DNA of 64,000 nucleotides, taken from contig NZ_CP076326.1 in NCBI RefSeq assembly GCF_018771565.1, positions 2,542,001 through 2,606,000 of the forward strand, in the 5' to 3' direction. Below are positions 1-7,697 of the stretch, in pieces; position 1 is the first letter of the stretch, and each line of letters opens with the position of its first letter. The DNA is from Thermoflexus hugenholtzii (GTDB lineage: Bacteria; Chloroflexota; Anaerolineae; Thermoflexales; Thermoflexaceae). The translations under genes were made by a program, and so were the position numbers. Below the pieces are notes generated by a model. It was not told where the DNA came from. It searched no databases and saw only the letters and a list, made by a program, of their open reading frames with translations.

Positions 1-16
1 CCCCTCCTCCTTTCAT
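1..16 (-). promoter_or_regulatory. Ribosome binding site of a gene starting just off the left edge
   Basis: Read on the minus strand, this end carries AAAGGAGGAGGGG running to the window edge, a strong Shine-Dalgarno core with the start codon expected within a few bases outside. Because ylxR/rnpM lies just upstream and nusA further upstream, the off-window gene is probably infB; that identity is inferred from the usual nusA-ylxR-infB order, not seen. Confidence 0.55.
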
Positions 17-30
17 AAGCCCTGAATCGC

Positions 31-54
31 GCCCGGCCCCTTCGAGGGCCGGGC
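31..54 (-). other. GC hairpin between ylxR and the next gene
   Basis: GCCCGGCCC at 31-39 pairs perfectly with GGGCCGGGC at 46-54 around a 6-base loop. No T-run follows on the minus strand, so it is not a classical terminator; it may be a processing, stabilising or weak attenuation structure. Bases 55-208 hold nothing else that I recognise. Confidence 0.45.
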
Positions 55-208
55 CATGCGGTGATCTCCGTCATCCAGCCGGTCCGCTCCTCACGGAACA
101 CCGGCACGAAAACCGGCACGGTGGCCCAGGCCGACCGTGCCGGCGGATCCGGGAGGCCTCACAAGCCGGGGAGCGCCCGGCTCGCGCGATGCCCCGCTCC
201 GGGTCACA

Positions 209-493
209 TCAATCCTCTTCCTCCGGCAGGGTCGAGGCGTAGGCCACCAGGGCCATCCGATCCTCCTCCGGCATCGCCTCGATCCGCAGGGCATGCTCCA
301 GGCGCCCGTCCTTCAGAGCGCGCTCCCAGCAGGAACGACGGGGGTGCAGATACGCCCCCCGACCGGATTTCTTGCCGGTGGGATCGATCTGCACGCGGCC
401 CTCCGGCGTGCGGACGATGCGGATCATCTCCCGCTTCGCCTGCACCTGCCGGCAGCCCACGCATGTGCGCTGTGGGATGTGTTTCCGGACCAT
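209..493 (-). CDS. ylxR: YlxR/RnpM family RNA-binding protein
   Basis: A 94-residue basic protein of the YlxR (DUF448) family, which has been linked to RNase P modulation (RnpM) and sits in nusA-infB operons of many bacteria. Seen in the sequence: the signature RTCVGCRQ near residue 8 followed by an arginine-rich strand, and GRGAYLHP about residue 45 with the downstream CW pair. The length is normal for the family. It is the third gene of the nusA cluster, 36 bases after the Uma2-type gene, and is followed by a hairpin and the ribosome binding site of the next gene. The family call is firm; the exact role in this organism is not visible. Confidence 0.92.
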   Translation of the reverse strand: MVRKHIPQRTCVGCRQVQAKREMIRIVRTPEGRVQIDPTGKKSGRGAYLHPRRSCWERALKDGRLEHALRIEAMPEEDRMALVAYASTLPEEED

Positions 494-529
494 CGCGCTC
501 CGCTCCGGATCGCGCCGATCTCCATCCGC

Positions 530-1123
530 TCATGATGTGAAGATCCGATCCACCCCGATCTCAAACCCCTCCAGCAGCCGGGAGCGAGCCCGCTGGCCTG
601 ACCCCCACTTCCCAACGAGCTCATACGCGCCGCTTTCCAGCCCGTAGATCTCCACGGTTCGGGCCTCCGGGTCCACGATCCAGTATTCCCGCACCCCCGC
701 CCGGGCATACTCCACAAACTTCTCCACCCGATCCGTCCGACGGGTGGCCGGGGAGGTCACCTCCACTACGAGATCGGGAACCCCGCAGGCCTGCTCTCCG
801 ATGCGATCCATGTGCTCGCGAGCGATGAAAAAGACGTCCGGCTCCCGGATCTTGCCCGCCCACAATCGGACGGGGAGGGGAGCGAAGCGCACTACACCCA
901 ACCGGCGTTCCTGCACAAAGGCATGGAGGGCCAGGAAGATGTTCTGCAACGCCGTCTGATGGCTGTATGTCGGGTGCGGCGGCACCACCAGCCTCCCCTC
1001 CGAGAGCTCCACGATCCGATTGCGCTCCGGGAGCATGAAGTATTCCTCCTCCGTCCACTGTCCCGGAGGAGGATAAAGCTCCGCCACCTCAATCGTCCGC
1101 GCCCGCTTCCCCAGGCCTTTCAT
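530..1123 (-). CDS. Uma2 family (DUF820) PD-(D/E)XK nuclease-like protein
   Basis: A 197-residue protein of the Uma2 family, a restriction-endonuclease-like fold common as scattered paralogues in cyanobacteria and Chloroflexota; the biological role is not established. Seen: the N-terminal [10 protein letters not shown] start of the domain, the REPDVFFI strand, then [22 protein letters not shown] carrying the spaced acidic residues and lysine of the PD-(D/E)XK site, and the closing [14 protein letters not shown] motif. The length is typical. It sits between nusA and ylxR in the same orientation, an unusual place, so it was probably inserted into the operon. The 163 bases between it and nusA hold only a possible degraded small reading frame. 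Confidence 0.88.
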   Translation of the reverse strand: MKGLGKRARTIEVAELYPPPGQWTEEEYFMLPERNRIVELSEGRLVVPPHPTYSHQTALQNIFLALHAFVQERRLGVVRFAPLPVRLWAGKIREPDVFFIAREHMDRIGEQACGVPDLVVEVTSPATRRTDRVEKFVEYARAGVREYWIVDPEARTVEIYGLESGAYELVGKWGSGQRARSRLLEGFEIGVDRIFTS

Positions 1124-1286
1124 TCCGGCGCCTTCCCGGCCTTCTCGCGCTCACACCCCCGAAAGGATCCGCGTCAAGCACGCCGCCGCAGGCGGCAAGA
1201 GATCCGGCTCCCGCACCACGTCTAAGAGCCCCCGAAGAGGAGGATGAGCTCCTTCTGCGGACCCACCACCACAACCCGCATGGGCC

Positions 1287-3047
1287 TTACTCCTCCAGCC
1301 AGTCCCGCACCCGGCCGCCGCGCATGCGTCGCAACCAGGTCTCATCCTCGAAGTCCACCTCGTAGCGGACCCGCCGGCGCTCCTTCGCCTTCCCCGCCTT
1401 CTTCCGCCGGCGGCGTTCCTCTTCCTCTTTCTCCTCATCTTCGTCCGCATCCTCTCCCAGCACCGCTTCGGCTTCAACCTCCACTTCCACCCCACCCGGT
1501 TCGGGTTCGGGGACCCCGAAGGGCTCCGGGAGCGCCTCCGGGACGGAGAGCGCTTCGGCAGGCTCCGGGGTCGCCTCCCGGGCGTCCGGAGCGGGCTCCG
1601 GGAGGACGACCGGCTCCGGCTCTGAAGCGGAGGCCGCCTGCACCGCGACCGGTTCCGGCTCCGGGGACGGGGCGGCCTCTGCGACCGCCTCCGGGAGCTC
1701 CTCGGCGGCCGCGGGAGCGGGCTCCAGGGCCTCTGCCGCCGGCGGGGCCTCGACCCGGGCCTCCTTCTGGGCCTTGCGGCGAGCCCGTTCGGCCTCCCGC
1801 CGGGCCATATAGGCCTGGTAGGCGGCCTCCAGGAAGGTCCGGGCATCCCGGAGCTCCTCGGCCGTCCAGGTGAGGTTGGGCTGCGCTTTATGGCGGGCCA
1901 GCGCCTCCTGCATCGCCGGGATCAGGCGGGCCGCCTCGCCCATGCGCTCCCGCAGCTCGGGGTCTTCCACCCGCGGCAGCCACTGCTCCAGGGCCTCGGT
2001 GAGGCTATGGATGTCGATCCGCCAGCCGGTGAGGCGGGCCGCCAGACGGGCGTTCAAGCCCTCCCGTCCGATGGCCAGGGAGAGCTGATCGTCCGGCACC
2101 ACCACCTGGGCCGTCCGCTCCGATCGTTTCTCCTCAAAAAGGTGCACCGTCAACACCCGAGCCGGGCTCAGGGCCTTGGCGATGAAGACCGTCGGGTCGG
2201 GATGCCACTCAATGACATCGATCTTCTCGCCGCCCAGCTCGTGGACCAGGCTCTGGATCCGCATGCCGCGCTGGCCGATGCATGCGCCCACGGGGTCGAT
2301 GTTGGGCTGCGTGGCGGCCACTGCCACCTTGGTGCGCTGGCCGGGCTCCCGGGCGATGGCCTTGATCTCCACCAGACCGTTGTAGATCTCCGGCACCTCC
2401 GTCTCCAGCAGCCGCCGGATCATGTTCTTGTGGGTCCGGGAGAGGATGATCTGCGGCCCCCGCGGCGTCTGGCGCACCTCAGCCAGGTAGGCCCGAATGC
2501 GCTGATGAGGCTGGAGCCGCTCCCCGGGCACCATCTGGTTACGGGGCAGGATGGCCTCCGCCCGGCCCTGGGCGAGCAACACCGTGGCCCCCTGCGGGGT
2601 GACCGCCTGGACCACCCCGTGGACGATCTCCCCTTCCTGCTCGGAGAAATAGCGGTAGAGGTGCTCGCGCTCCGCCTCGCGGATGCGTTGCAGGATGATC
2701 TGGCGGACGTTCTGGGCGGCGATCCGCTGGGCGAAGTTCGCCGGCGTGACGTCCACCCGCAGGGTCTCCCCCACCCGGACGTCCGGACGGATCCGTCGCG
2801 CCTCCTCCAGAGAGATCTCCACGCGCGGATCCCGGACCTCCTCGACCACGGTTTTCTGGGTGAAGATCCGAACCTGGCCGTTCTCCAGGTCGATCTCCAC
2901 CTCGACGGCCTGGGTGCTCGCCGTTTCCGTCATGCGGCGGAACACCGTGGCCAGCGCGCCCTTGAGCACCTCCACCACCACCTCGCGGGGGAGGTTCCGC
3001 TCCGTTGCGATCTGGTTGACGGCAAGCAGCAGCTCGCTCTTGGCCAT
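1287..3047 (-). CDS. nusA: Transcription termination/antitermination factor NusA
   Basis: A 586-residue NusA. It binds RNA polymerase and nascent RNA to control pausing, termination and antitermination. Domains in order: N-terminal RNAP-binding domain (about 1-125), S1 domain (about 135-200, with GVVQAVTPQGATVLL), KH1 (GACIGQRGMRIQSLV near 290) and KH2 (LAIGREGLNARLAARLTG near 355). After residue 450 comes a long Ala/Pro/Glu-rich, probably disordered tail ending in a basic RRRRKK patch and a short folded-looking end; this makes it much longer than a minimal NusA. I place the start at the MAKSELLL methionine, after GAGAGG, rather than 50 codons upstream, because conservation begins there and a promoter lies between. 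No rimP precedes it; ftsK does. Confidence 0.95.
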   Translation of the reverse strand: MAKSELLLAVNQIATERNLPREVVVEVLKGALATVFRRMTETASTQAVEVEIDLENGQVRIFTQKTVVEEVRDPRVEISLEEARRIRPDVRVGETLRVDVTPANFAQRIAAQNVRQIILQRIREAEREHLYRYFSEQEGEIVHGVVQAVTPQGATVLLAQGRAEAILPRNQMVPGERLQPHQRIRAYLAEVRQTPRGPQIILSRTHKNMIRRLLETEVPEIYNGLVEIKAIAREPGQRTKVAVAATQPNIDPVGACIGQRGMRIQSLVHELGGEKIDVIEWHPDPTVFIAKALSPARVLTVHLFEEKRSERTAQVVVPDDQLSLAIGREGLNARLAARLTGWRIDIHSLTEALEQWLPRVEDPELRERMGEAARLIPAMQEALARHKAQPNLTWTAEELRDARTFLEAAYQAYMARREAERARRKAQKEARVEAPPAAEALEPAPAAAEELPEAVAEAAPSPEPEPVAVQAASASEPEPVVLPEPAPDAREATPEPAEALSVPEALPEPFGVPEPEPGGVEVEVEAEAVLGEDADEDEEKEEEERRRRKKAGKAKERRRVRYEVDFEDETWLRRMRGGRVRDWLEE

Positions 3048-3111
3048 CCTCTCGTTCTCCCTGACCACCCGGCTGGGAACAGGCTTGGACCCACCCGCCT
3101 TATCAACAACA

Positions 3112-3134
3112 CAGGGGCGCATCCCGCGCCCCTG
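3112..3134 (-). promoter_or_regulatory. Hairpin in the nusA 5' leader
   Basis: CAGGGGCGC at 3112-3120 and GCGCCCCTG at 3126-3134 form a 9-bp stem with a 5-base loop. It lies inside the roughly 115-base untranslated leader between the nusA promoter and start codon. No U-tract follows, so it is not a standard attenuator; NusA is often autoregulated through its leader, which makes a regulatory role reasonable but unproven. Confidence 0.45.
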
Positions 3135-3169
3135 GTTGCATTGGCTTCGTTTGATCAGACTGCAATTCC

Positions 3170-3197
3170 ATTTTAACACGGAATGGGGAAGCGTCAA
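3170..3197 (-). promoter_or_regulatory. Sigma-70-type promoter for nusA
   Basis: On the minus strand TTGACG (3197-3192) is followed after 16 bases by TAAAAT (3175-3170), directly between the ftsK stop and the nusA start. It would make nusA, the Uma2-type gene, ylxR and the following gene a transcription unit separate from ftsK. Confidence 0.75.
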
Positions 3198-3208
3198 GCC
3201 CGTCCCGC

Positions 3209-5473
3209 TTATCCGCGACGGAACCAGTCCGGGGGTGGCTCCCAGTTCTCCGGGATGAGGAGGGGTCGAAGCCGGCCGCTGGCCTCCGGGGGACCGATGA
3301 TCCCCAGCTCCTCCAGGCGGTCGATGAGGCGGGCCGCTTTGGGGTAGCCGATGCGCAGCTTCCGCTGGAGCAACGAAGTGGAAGCCCCGCGATGGCGCTT
3401 GATGACCTCCAGGGCCTCCCGCAGCAGGGCCTCCTCGTCCATCTCCTCGCCCTCGATGCGGCTGACGGCGCGCCCGCTGCCCACCTCCAACGGGGTGACC
3501 ATCCCCTCCCAGGGGGCGGGCTCCGGCCGCTCATCGGCGTAGCGCTCCTGCCAGAAGCGCACCACCCGCTCCACCTCGGCGTCGGAGACGTAGGCTCCCT
3601 GCACCCGCACCGGCTTCCCCTGGTCGGGCGGCAGGAAGAGCATATCGCCCCGCCCCAGCAACGTCTCCGCCCCCGGCATGTCCAGGATCACCCGCGAGTC
3701 CACCGACGAAGCCACCGCAAACGCAATCCGCGCCGGAAAGTTCGCCTTGATCAGCCCCGTCACCACGTCCACGCTCGGCCGCTGCGTGGCGATCACCAGA
3801 TGAATCCCCGTCGCCCGCGCCATCTGCGCCAGCCGCGTGATGGTCCGCTCCACATCCACCGGCGCCGCCATCATGAGATCGGCCAGCTCATCGATGAACA
3901 GCACGATATACGGGAGCCGGGGCTCCCCGGCCGCCTCCGCCCGGGCGTTGAAGTCGCTCAGGTTACGGGCGCCGACCGCCGCGAACTGCCGGTAGCGCTC
4001 CTCCATCTGTCGGGTCAGCCAGCGCAGCACCCCCACGATGCGCTCGATCTCGAACTCCACCTTCCCGTAAAGGTGCGGCAACCCGTTCCACCGCACCAGC
4101 TCCACCATCTTGGGATCGATGAGGACCAGCCGCAGCTCCTCCGGGGTGTTGTTGTAAACCAGGCAGGTGATCAGCGCGTTGATGCACACCGACTTGCCCG
4201 AGCCGGTGGTCCCGGCGATCAGCAGATGCGGCATCGCCGCCAGGTCGGCCACCACCGGCCGTCCGGCCACATCCCGCCCCAGGGCGATGGCCAGCGGGGA
4301 GCCCACCTTCCGGAACTCCGGGGAGGCGAGCAGCCCCCGCAGGCGCACCACGTGGATCTGCTGGTTCGGGACCTCGATGCCGATCAGGCCGCGGCCGGGG
4401 ACCGGCGCTTCGATGCGCAGGGAGGGCGCGGCCAGGGCGAGGGCGAGGTCGTTGGCCAGGGCGGCGATCTGGGCCACCCGAACCTTCTGGCGGCGCACCT
4501 CGCCTTCCGGCCCCGGCCGTTCGATGTAGCCCGGCAGCAATCCAAACTGGGTGACCGCGGGGCCCTGGGTGGCCTCCACCACCCGGGCCTCCAGCCCGAA
4601 CTGGCGAAGGGTCTCCTCGATGATGGCCGCTTTCTGCCGGATCTCCTCCGGGGAGACCGCCGCCGGCTCCTCTTCCTCCAGCAGGTCCAGCGGCGGCAGC
4701 CGCCGATCCCGCTTGACCCGGGCGGGGCGGGAGGGCGAGGCGGTGACGATCTTCAGGTCCGCCGGGGCCGGCCGGGAAGGCTTGGGCGCAGGGGGCTTCG
4801 CAGGCACCGGGGCCGGCTGAGGCGCCGGCGCGGCCGGCGCAGGGGCTTCCACCGGAGGCGGGGAAGGCAGTCCGGAGCGGGCCAGCGCGAGCCAGCCGCT
4901 CACCCCGGTCAGCCCGATCAGAAGGACCGTCCCCATCCCCGGTCCCAGCGGCGTGGAGACCGCCGTCCACACCAGCCAGCCCAGGGTTCCCCCACCCTCG
5001 CCTCGCTCGATGATCTCCCAGGGCGCCCCGCCGTCCAGCAAGGCCAGACCGTGGGCCAGGCCGAACAGCCCCAGGGAGGCGACCTCCAGGGCCAGGAGGC
5101 GCCAGCCGTTCGGGAGCGGAGCCCGCCCCATCGTCCGCAAGAGGATCCAGCCCCCCATTCCGACCCAGCTCAGGGCCACGGGGAGGCTGCCCCAACCGAA
5201 GAGGCGCCGCAGCAACCCGGCCCACAGATCGCTCCACCGGCCCGGGCTGAGCCCCAGCAAGGTCAGCCCCGAGAACAGCCCCAGGCCGATCAGCAGCCAG
5301 GCGACGATCTGCCGCTCCCGCCGCCCGAAGGACGGCGTGCCATACCAGCGGGGCGGGCCCAGACGGCGAACCCACTCCGGCAGCGTGGGCGAGGAGGAGT
5401 GTCCGTTCCGGCCCGCGCGGGGCAGGCGATCGCGAGCCGGTCGGGCGTGGATCGTCCGCGTGCGCCGTTTCAT
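3209..5473 (-). CDS. ftsK: DNA translocase FtsK/SpoIIIE family, copy 1
   Basis: A 754-residue membrane-anchored DNA pump that moves chromosomal DNA through the division septum. About four N-terminal membrane helices (residues about 55-225), a proline/alanine-rich linker (about 225-265), then the motor: Walker A GTTGSGKSVCINAL near 435, Walker B LRLVLIDPK near 462, and the RecA-fold segment IATQRPSVDVVTG near 590. A C-terminal winged-helix gamma domain (LLQRKLRIGYPKAARLIDRLEELG) recognises oriented DNA sequences in this family. A second complete copy lies at 7698-9989, and the two share an identical 224-bp tract. The start is the only one giving a full basic N-terminus; the ribosome site is weak. 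Confidence 0.95.
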   Translation of the reverse strand: MKRRTRTIHARPARDRLPRAGRNGHSSSPTLPEWVRRLGPPRWYGTPSFGRRERQIVAWLLIGLGLFSGLTLLGLSPGRWSDLWAGLLRRLFGWGSLPVALSWVGMGGWILLRTMGRAPLPNGWRLLALEVASLGLFGLAHGLALLDGGAPWEIIERGEGGGTLGWLVWTAVSTPLGPGMGTVLLIGLTGVSGWLALARSGLPSPPPVEAPAPAAPAPQPAPVPAKPPAPKPSRPAPADLKIVTASPSRPARVKRDRRLPPLDLLEEEEPAAVSPEEIRQKAAIIEETLRQFGLEARVVEATQGPAVTQFGLLPGYIERPGPEGEVRRQKVRVAQIAALANDLALALAAPSLRIEAPVPGRGLIGIEVPNQQIHVVRLRGLLASPEFRKVGSPLAIALGRDVAGRPVVADLAAMPHLLIAGTTGSGKSVCINALITCLVYNNTPEELRLVLIDPKMVELVRWNGLPHLYGKVEFEIERIVGVLRWLTRQMEERYRQFAAVGARNLSDFNARAEAAGEPRLPYIVLFIDELADLMMAAPVDVERTITRLAQMARATGIHLVIATQRPSVDVVTGLIKANFPARIAFAVASSVDSRVILDMPGAETLLGRGDMLFLPPDQGKPVRVQGAYVSDAEVERVVRFWQERYADERPEPAPWEGMVTPLEVGSGRAVSRIEGEEMDEEALLREALEVIKRHRGASTSLLQRKLRIGYPKAARLIDRLEELGIIGPPEASGRLRPLLIPENWEPPPDWFRRG
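3618..3841. repeat. 224-bp tract identical to 8116-8339 (in ftsK copy 1)
   Basis: Base-by-base comparison with offset 4498 shows no mismatch between 3618-3841 and 8116-8339, while the sequence just outside diverges. It encodes about 75 residues of the motor domain, from ITRLAQMARATG to LFLPPDQG. Identity also at silent positions points to recent gene conversion between the two ftsK genes. Confidence 0.9.
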
Positions 5474-5498
5474 CCTGACCGAGATCCTTCCGGATCCA

Positions 5499-6485
5499 TC
5501 AAACGTCGGCCTCCAGGCCGCGTCGGCTCAGCGCGATCCGCCGGGCCGCCGGGTCGATGCTCAGGATCCGAACCCGCACCCGCTGGCCCTCCCGCACCGC
5601 CTCCCGGGGATGATCCACCGTCGCCCCCAGCTCCGAAATATGCAGAAGCCCCTCCACGCCTTCTTCCAGACGGACGAAGGCCCCGAAATGCGTGACGGTG
5701 GTGACCACCCCCTCCACCACCTGGCCCACCCGATAACGTTGCGGGAGGGTCTCCCAGGGATCCGGCTGCAGGCGCTTGAGGGAGAGCTGGACCCGGCGCT
5801 CCTGAGGGTTGACCTCCAGGACCAGCACCTCGAGCTCCTGGCCTGCGCGGACCACCTCCCCGGGGTCGTTGACCCGACCCCAGGACATCTCCGAGAGATG
5901 CAACAGCCCCTCGAACCCGCCCAGATCCACAAAGGCCCCAAAGGAGGTCACCTTGGTTACCACCCCGCGGCGGACCTGGCCGGGCCGCAGCTCGGCGAAG
6001 AGGGCCTCGACGCGGCGGGGATCCTGATGGGCCAGCCGTTCCGAGAGGACGAAGCGGCCGCCCACCTCATCGACCTCGATGGCCCGAACCTGCAGGGTCT
6101 GGCCGATATACCGGGCGAGGGCGGAGGCGCGGGAGGGCCCGTCCAGGGCGTTGGGGAAGTGCAGGAGATGAGAGGCTGGGACGAACCCTCTGGGCAACCC
6201 TTCGGCCTGGACGATCAGCCCGCCGCGGTTGTAGCCCACCACGGTGACGGTAAGGGGCTGGCCCGACTCCAGACAGGCCCGGGCAGCCCGCCAGTCCGGC
6301 TCCCCGGCTCCCAGATCCCAGGGCCCCGGCATCGGGATCGGGCGTCCCTGCCCCATCCCCAGGCCCTCCCAGATCTCTTCCGGCTCGGCCTCCGGGGCCG
6401 GCCATCGCGCGAACTCCCCCTGCTCCATCAGAGCGGTCCAGTATTCCTCCGAGGGCGGCACGTAACCCGGCTCGGTGACGCGCAT
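5499..6485 (-). CDS. S1 RNA-binding domain protein (ribosomal protein S1-like)
   Basis: A 328-residue protein with three S1/OB-fold repeats: a divergent one at about 70-150, and two clear ones at about 165-235 (GVVTKVTSFGAFVDLGGFEG) and 250-325 (GVVTTVTHFGAFVRLEEGVEG), each followed by a LLH(L/I)SE motif. Such proteins bind mRNA and act as S1-like translation factors; it is shorter than the six-repeat proteobacterial S1 and resembles the forms of Firmicutes and Chloroflexota. I chose the second methionine (MRVTEPG) because AAGGAGGAGCG lies at proper spacing in front of it. It is 25 bases upstream of ftsK copy 1 on the same strand. Confidence 0.88.
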   Translation of the reverse strand: MRVTEPGYVPPSEEYWTALMEQGEFARWPAPEAEPEEIWEGLGMGQGRPIPMPGPWDLGAGEPDWRAARACLESGQPLTVTVVGYNRGGLIVQAEGLPRGFVPASHLLHFPNALDGPSRASALARYIGQTLQVRAIEVDEVGGRFVLSERLAHQDPRRVEALFAELRPGQVRRGVVTKVTSFGAFVDLGGFEGLLHLSEMSWGRVNDPGEVVRAGQELEVLVLEVNPQERRVQLSLKRLQPDPWETLPQRYRVGQVVEGVVTTVTHFGAFVRLEEGVEGLLHISELGATVDHPREAVREGQRVRVRILSIDPAARRIALSRRGLEADV

Positions 6486-6553
6486 TCGACGCTCCTCCTT
6501 CCCCAAGCCTGCGCTTCCTTACATCAGCCCATTATAGCGCGGAGCGGGGAGGT

Positions 6554-7663
6554 CTATCCGAGGGCCAGCAGGAGCAGGGGAACACCGAGGAAGGCGGCCA
6601 GGAAGAACCCGAGGAGCAGCGGATGCCTCAGCCCGCCCTCGAAGACGGCTGCGAGCAAGCGGCAATAAGATGCGTAGCCCAGGGCGAGGATCCCCAGGGA
6701 GATCCAGCCGACGCTCAGGATCTCCGTCAGCACCACACCCGCCGCGGCCGGGTTCCCCAGCATCAGGGCTGCGAAGAGGGTGTCTACGAAGGTGCTGATG
6801 TTGGCTCCCATCACGTAGGGGATCAGCCGCTCCCGACGGATCCATCCGCGGGCGACAGAGGGGACCAGCAGCCCGATGGAGACGGACACGGACATGGTGA
6901 GAGCGGTGACAGCCAGGCCGACGCGGAACATCGGCCACGGCGAATCGTCCGGGGGATCGTCGCCGGGGGATCGCAAAACGGGCAGCGGTATCGCGCGATC
7001 CAGCGCCTGCAACGCCAGGCCGATCAGGAAGAAACCCAGGAGGAACAGGCTGCCCCCCACCACCTCCTCCGGAACGGGACGGCCGGCCAGGCGCCCCAGC
7101 CCGCCTTGCAGGGCCTGCTCCACCGCCGCCGCCAGCGCGCGGACAGGGCTCAAGGGCGACGGAAGATCCATCGGCAGCCGGACGGGAACCCAGCGGATCG
7201 GCGTGTAGGCGAGCAGGAGAAGCCCCAGGGCGGTGGCAGGGAAATAGGTGGTCGCAGTCACCCAGAACGTCACGAAGCCGGCCGTCATGCTGTTCCGCCG
7301 ATGACCTCCTCGCAGGGCATAGCTCCAGCCGATGAGGAAGAGGACGAAGGAAGCACCCAGTCGGGATCCGGTGAGCATGGTGAGGGCGGCGGCTGGGGAG
7401 AGCAGATGAGCATCCTGCATGCTGACGGCCGCCGCCGCCACCGGCGACCCGCTGAGGGCCAGGCAGGCCATCAGCCATCCCAGCCCCAGGCTGCGTCCGG
7501 GCGAAAGCGGCCTGCCGGAGCTGAGCAGCGGAGGCGCCAGCCGGGAGGCTCCGTCCCGCATCATCACCAGGGCGAGCAGGAAGAAGAAGAGCCCCCCCGC
7601 TCCCCAGATCCCCCGCCGGATCCCGAGCCTGCGGAATCCCTCCCACCGCCTCACGCCGCCCAT
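6554..7663 (-). CDS. Na/Pi-cotransporter (SLC34/NptA)-like membrane protein
   Basis: A 369-residue integral membrane protein with about eight to ten hydrophobic segments. The arrangement of two inverted halves is visible: a first repeat near LSGSPVAAAAVSMQDA and a second near VPYVMGANISTFVDTLFAALMLGNPAAAG, where GANISTF matches the family's GANIGTT signature and the first repeat stands where QSSSAT is usual. Members move phosphate with sodium; the altered QSSSAT-equivalent makes the substrate uncertain. No PhoU-like tail is present. It lies between the two ftsK genes on the same strand, 34 bases after ftsK copy 2. Its own ribosome site is weak, so coupled translation is possible. Confidence 0.7.
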   Translation of the reverse strand: MGGVRRWEGFRRLGIRRGIWGAGGLFFFLLALVMMRDGASRLAPPLLSSGRPLSPGRSLGLGWLMACLALSGSPVAAAAVSMQDAHLLSPAAALTMLTGSRLGASFVLFLIGWSYALRGGHRRNSMTAGFVTFWVTATTYFPATALGLLLLAYTPIRWVPVRLPMDLPSPLSPVRALAAAVEQALQGGLGRLAGRPVPEEVVGGSLFLLGFFLIGLALQALDRAIPLPVLRSPGDDPPDDSPWPMFRVGLAVTALTMSVSVSIGLLVPSVARGWIRRERLIPYVMGANISTFVDTLFAALMLGNPAAAGVVLTEILSVGWISLGILALGYASYCRLLAAVFEGGLRHPLLLGFFLAAFLGVPLLLLALG

Positions 7664-7697
7664 CCCATCGGCCGGATCTTGAAGGGGAGGGCTCCCC

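Noticed and set aside
1131-1279. A tiny minus-strand frame MRVVVVGPQKELILLFGG, with a possible continuation LLDVVREPDLLPPAAA in another phase, between nusA and the Uma2-type gene
   Set aside because: Only 19 codons in one frame, no ribosome site checked convincingly, no recognised family; it may be a degraded small gene but cannot be supported.
3392-5695. A 767-codon open frame opposite ftsK copy 1
   Set aside because: Low-complexity His/Arg/Pro/Gly sequence without domains, wholly antisense to a clear FtsK.
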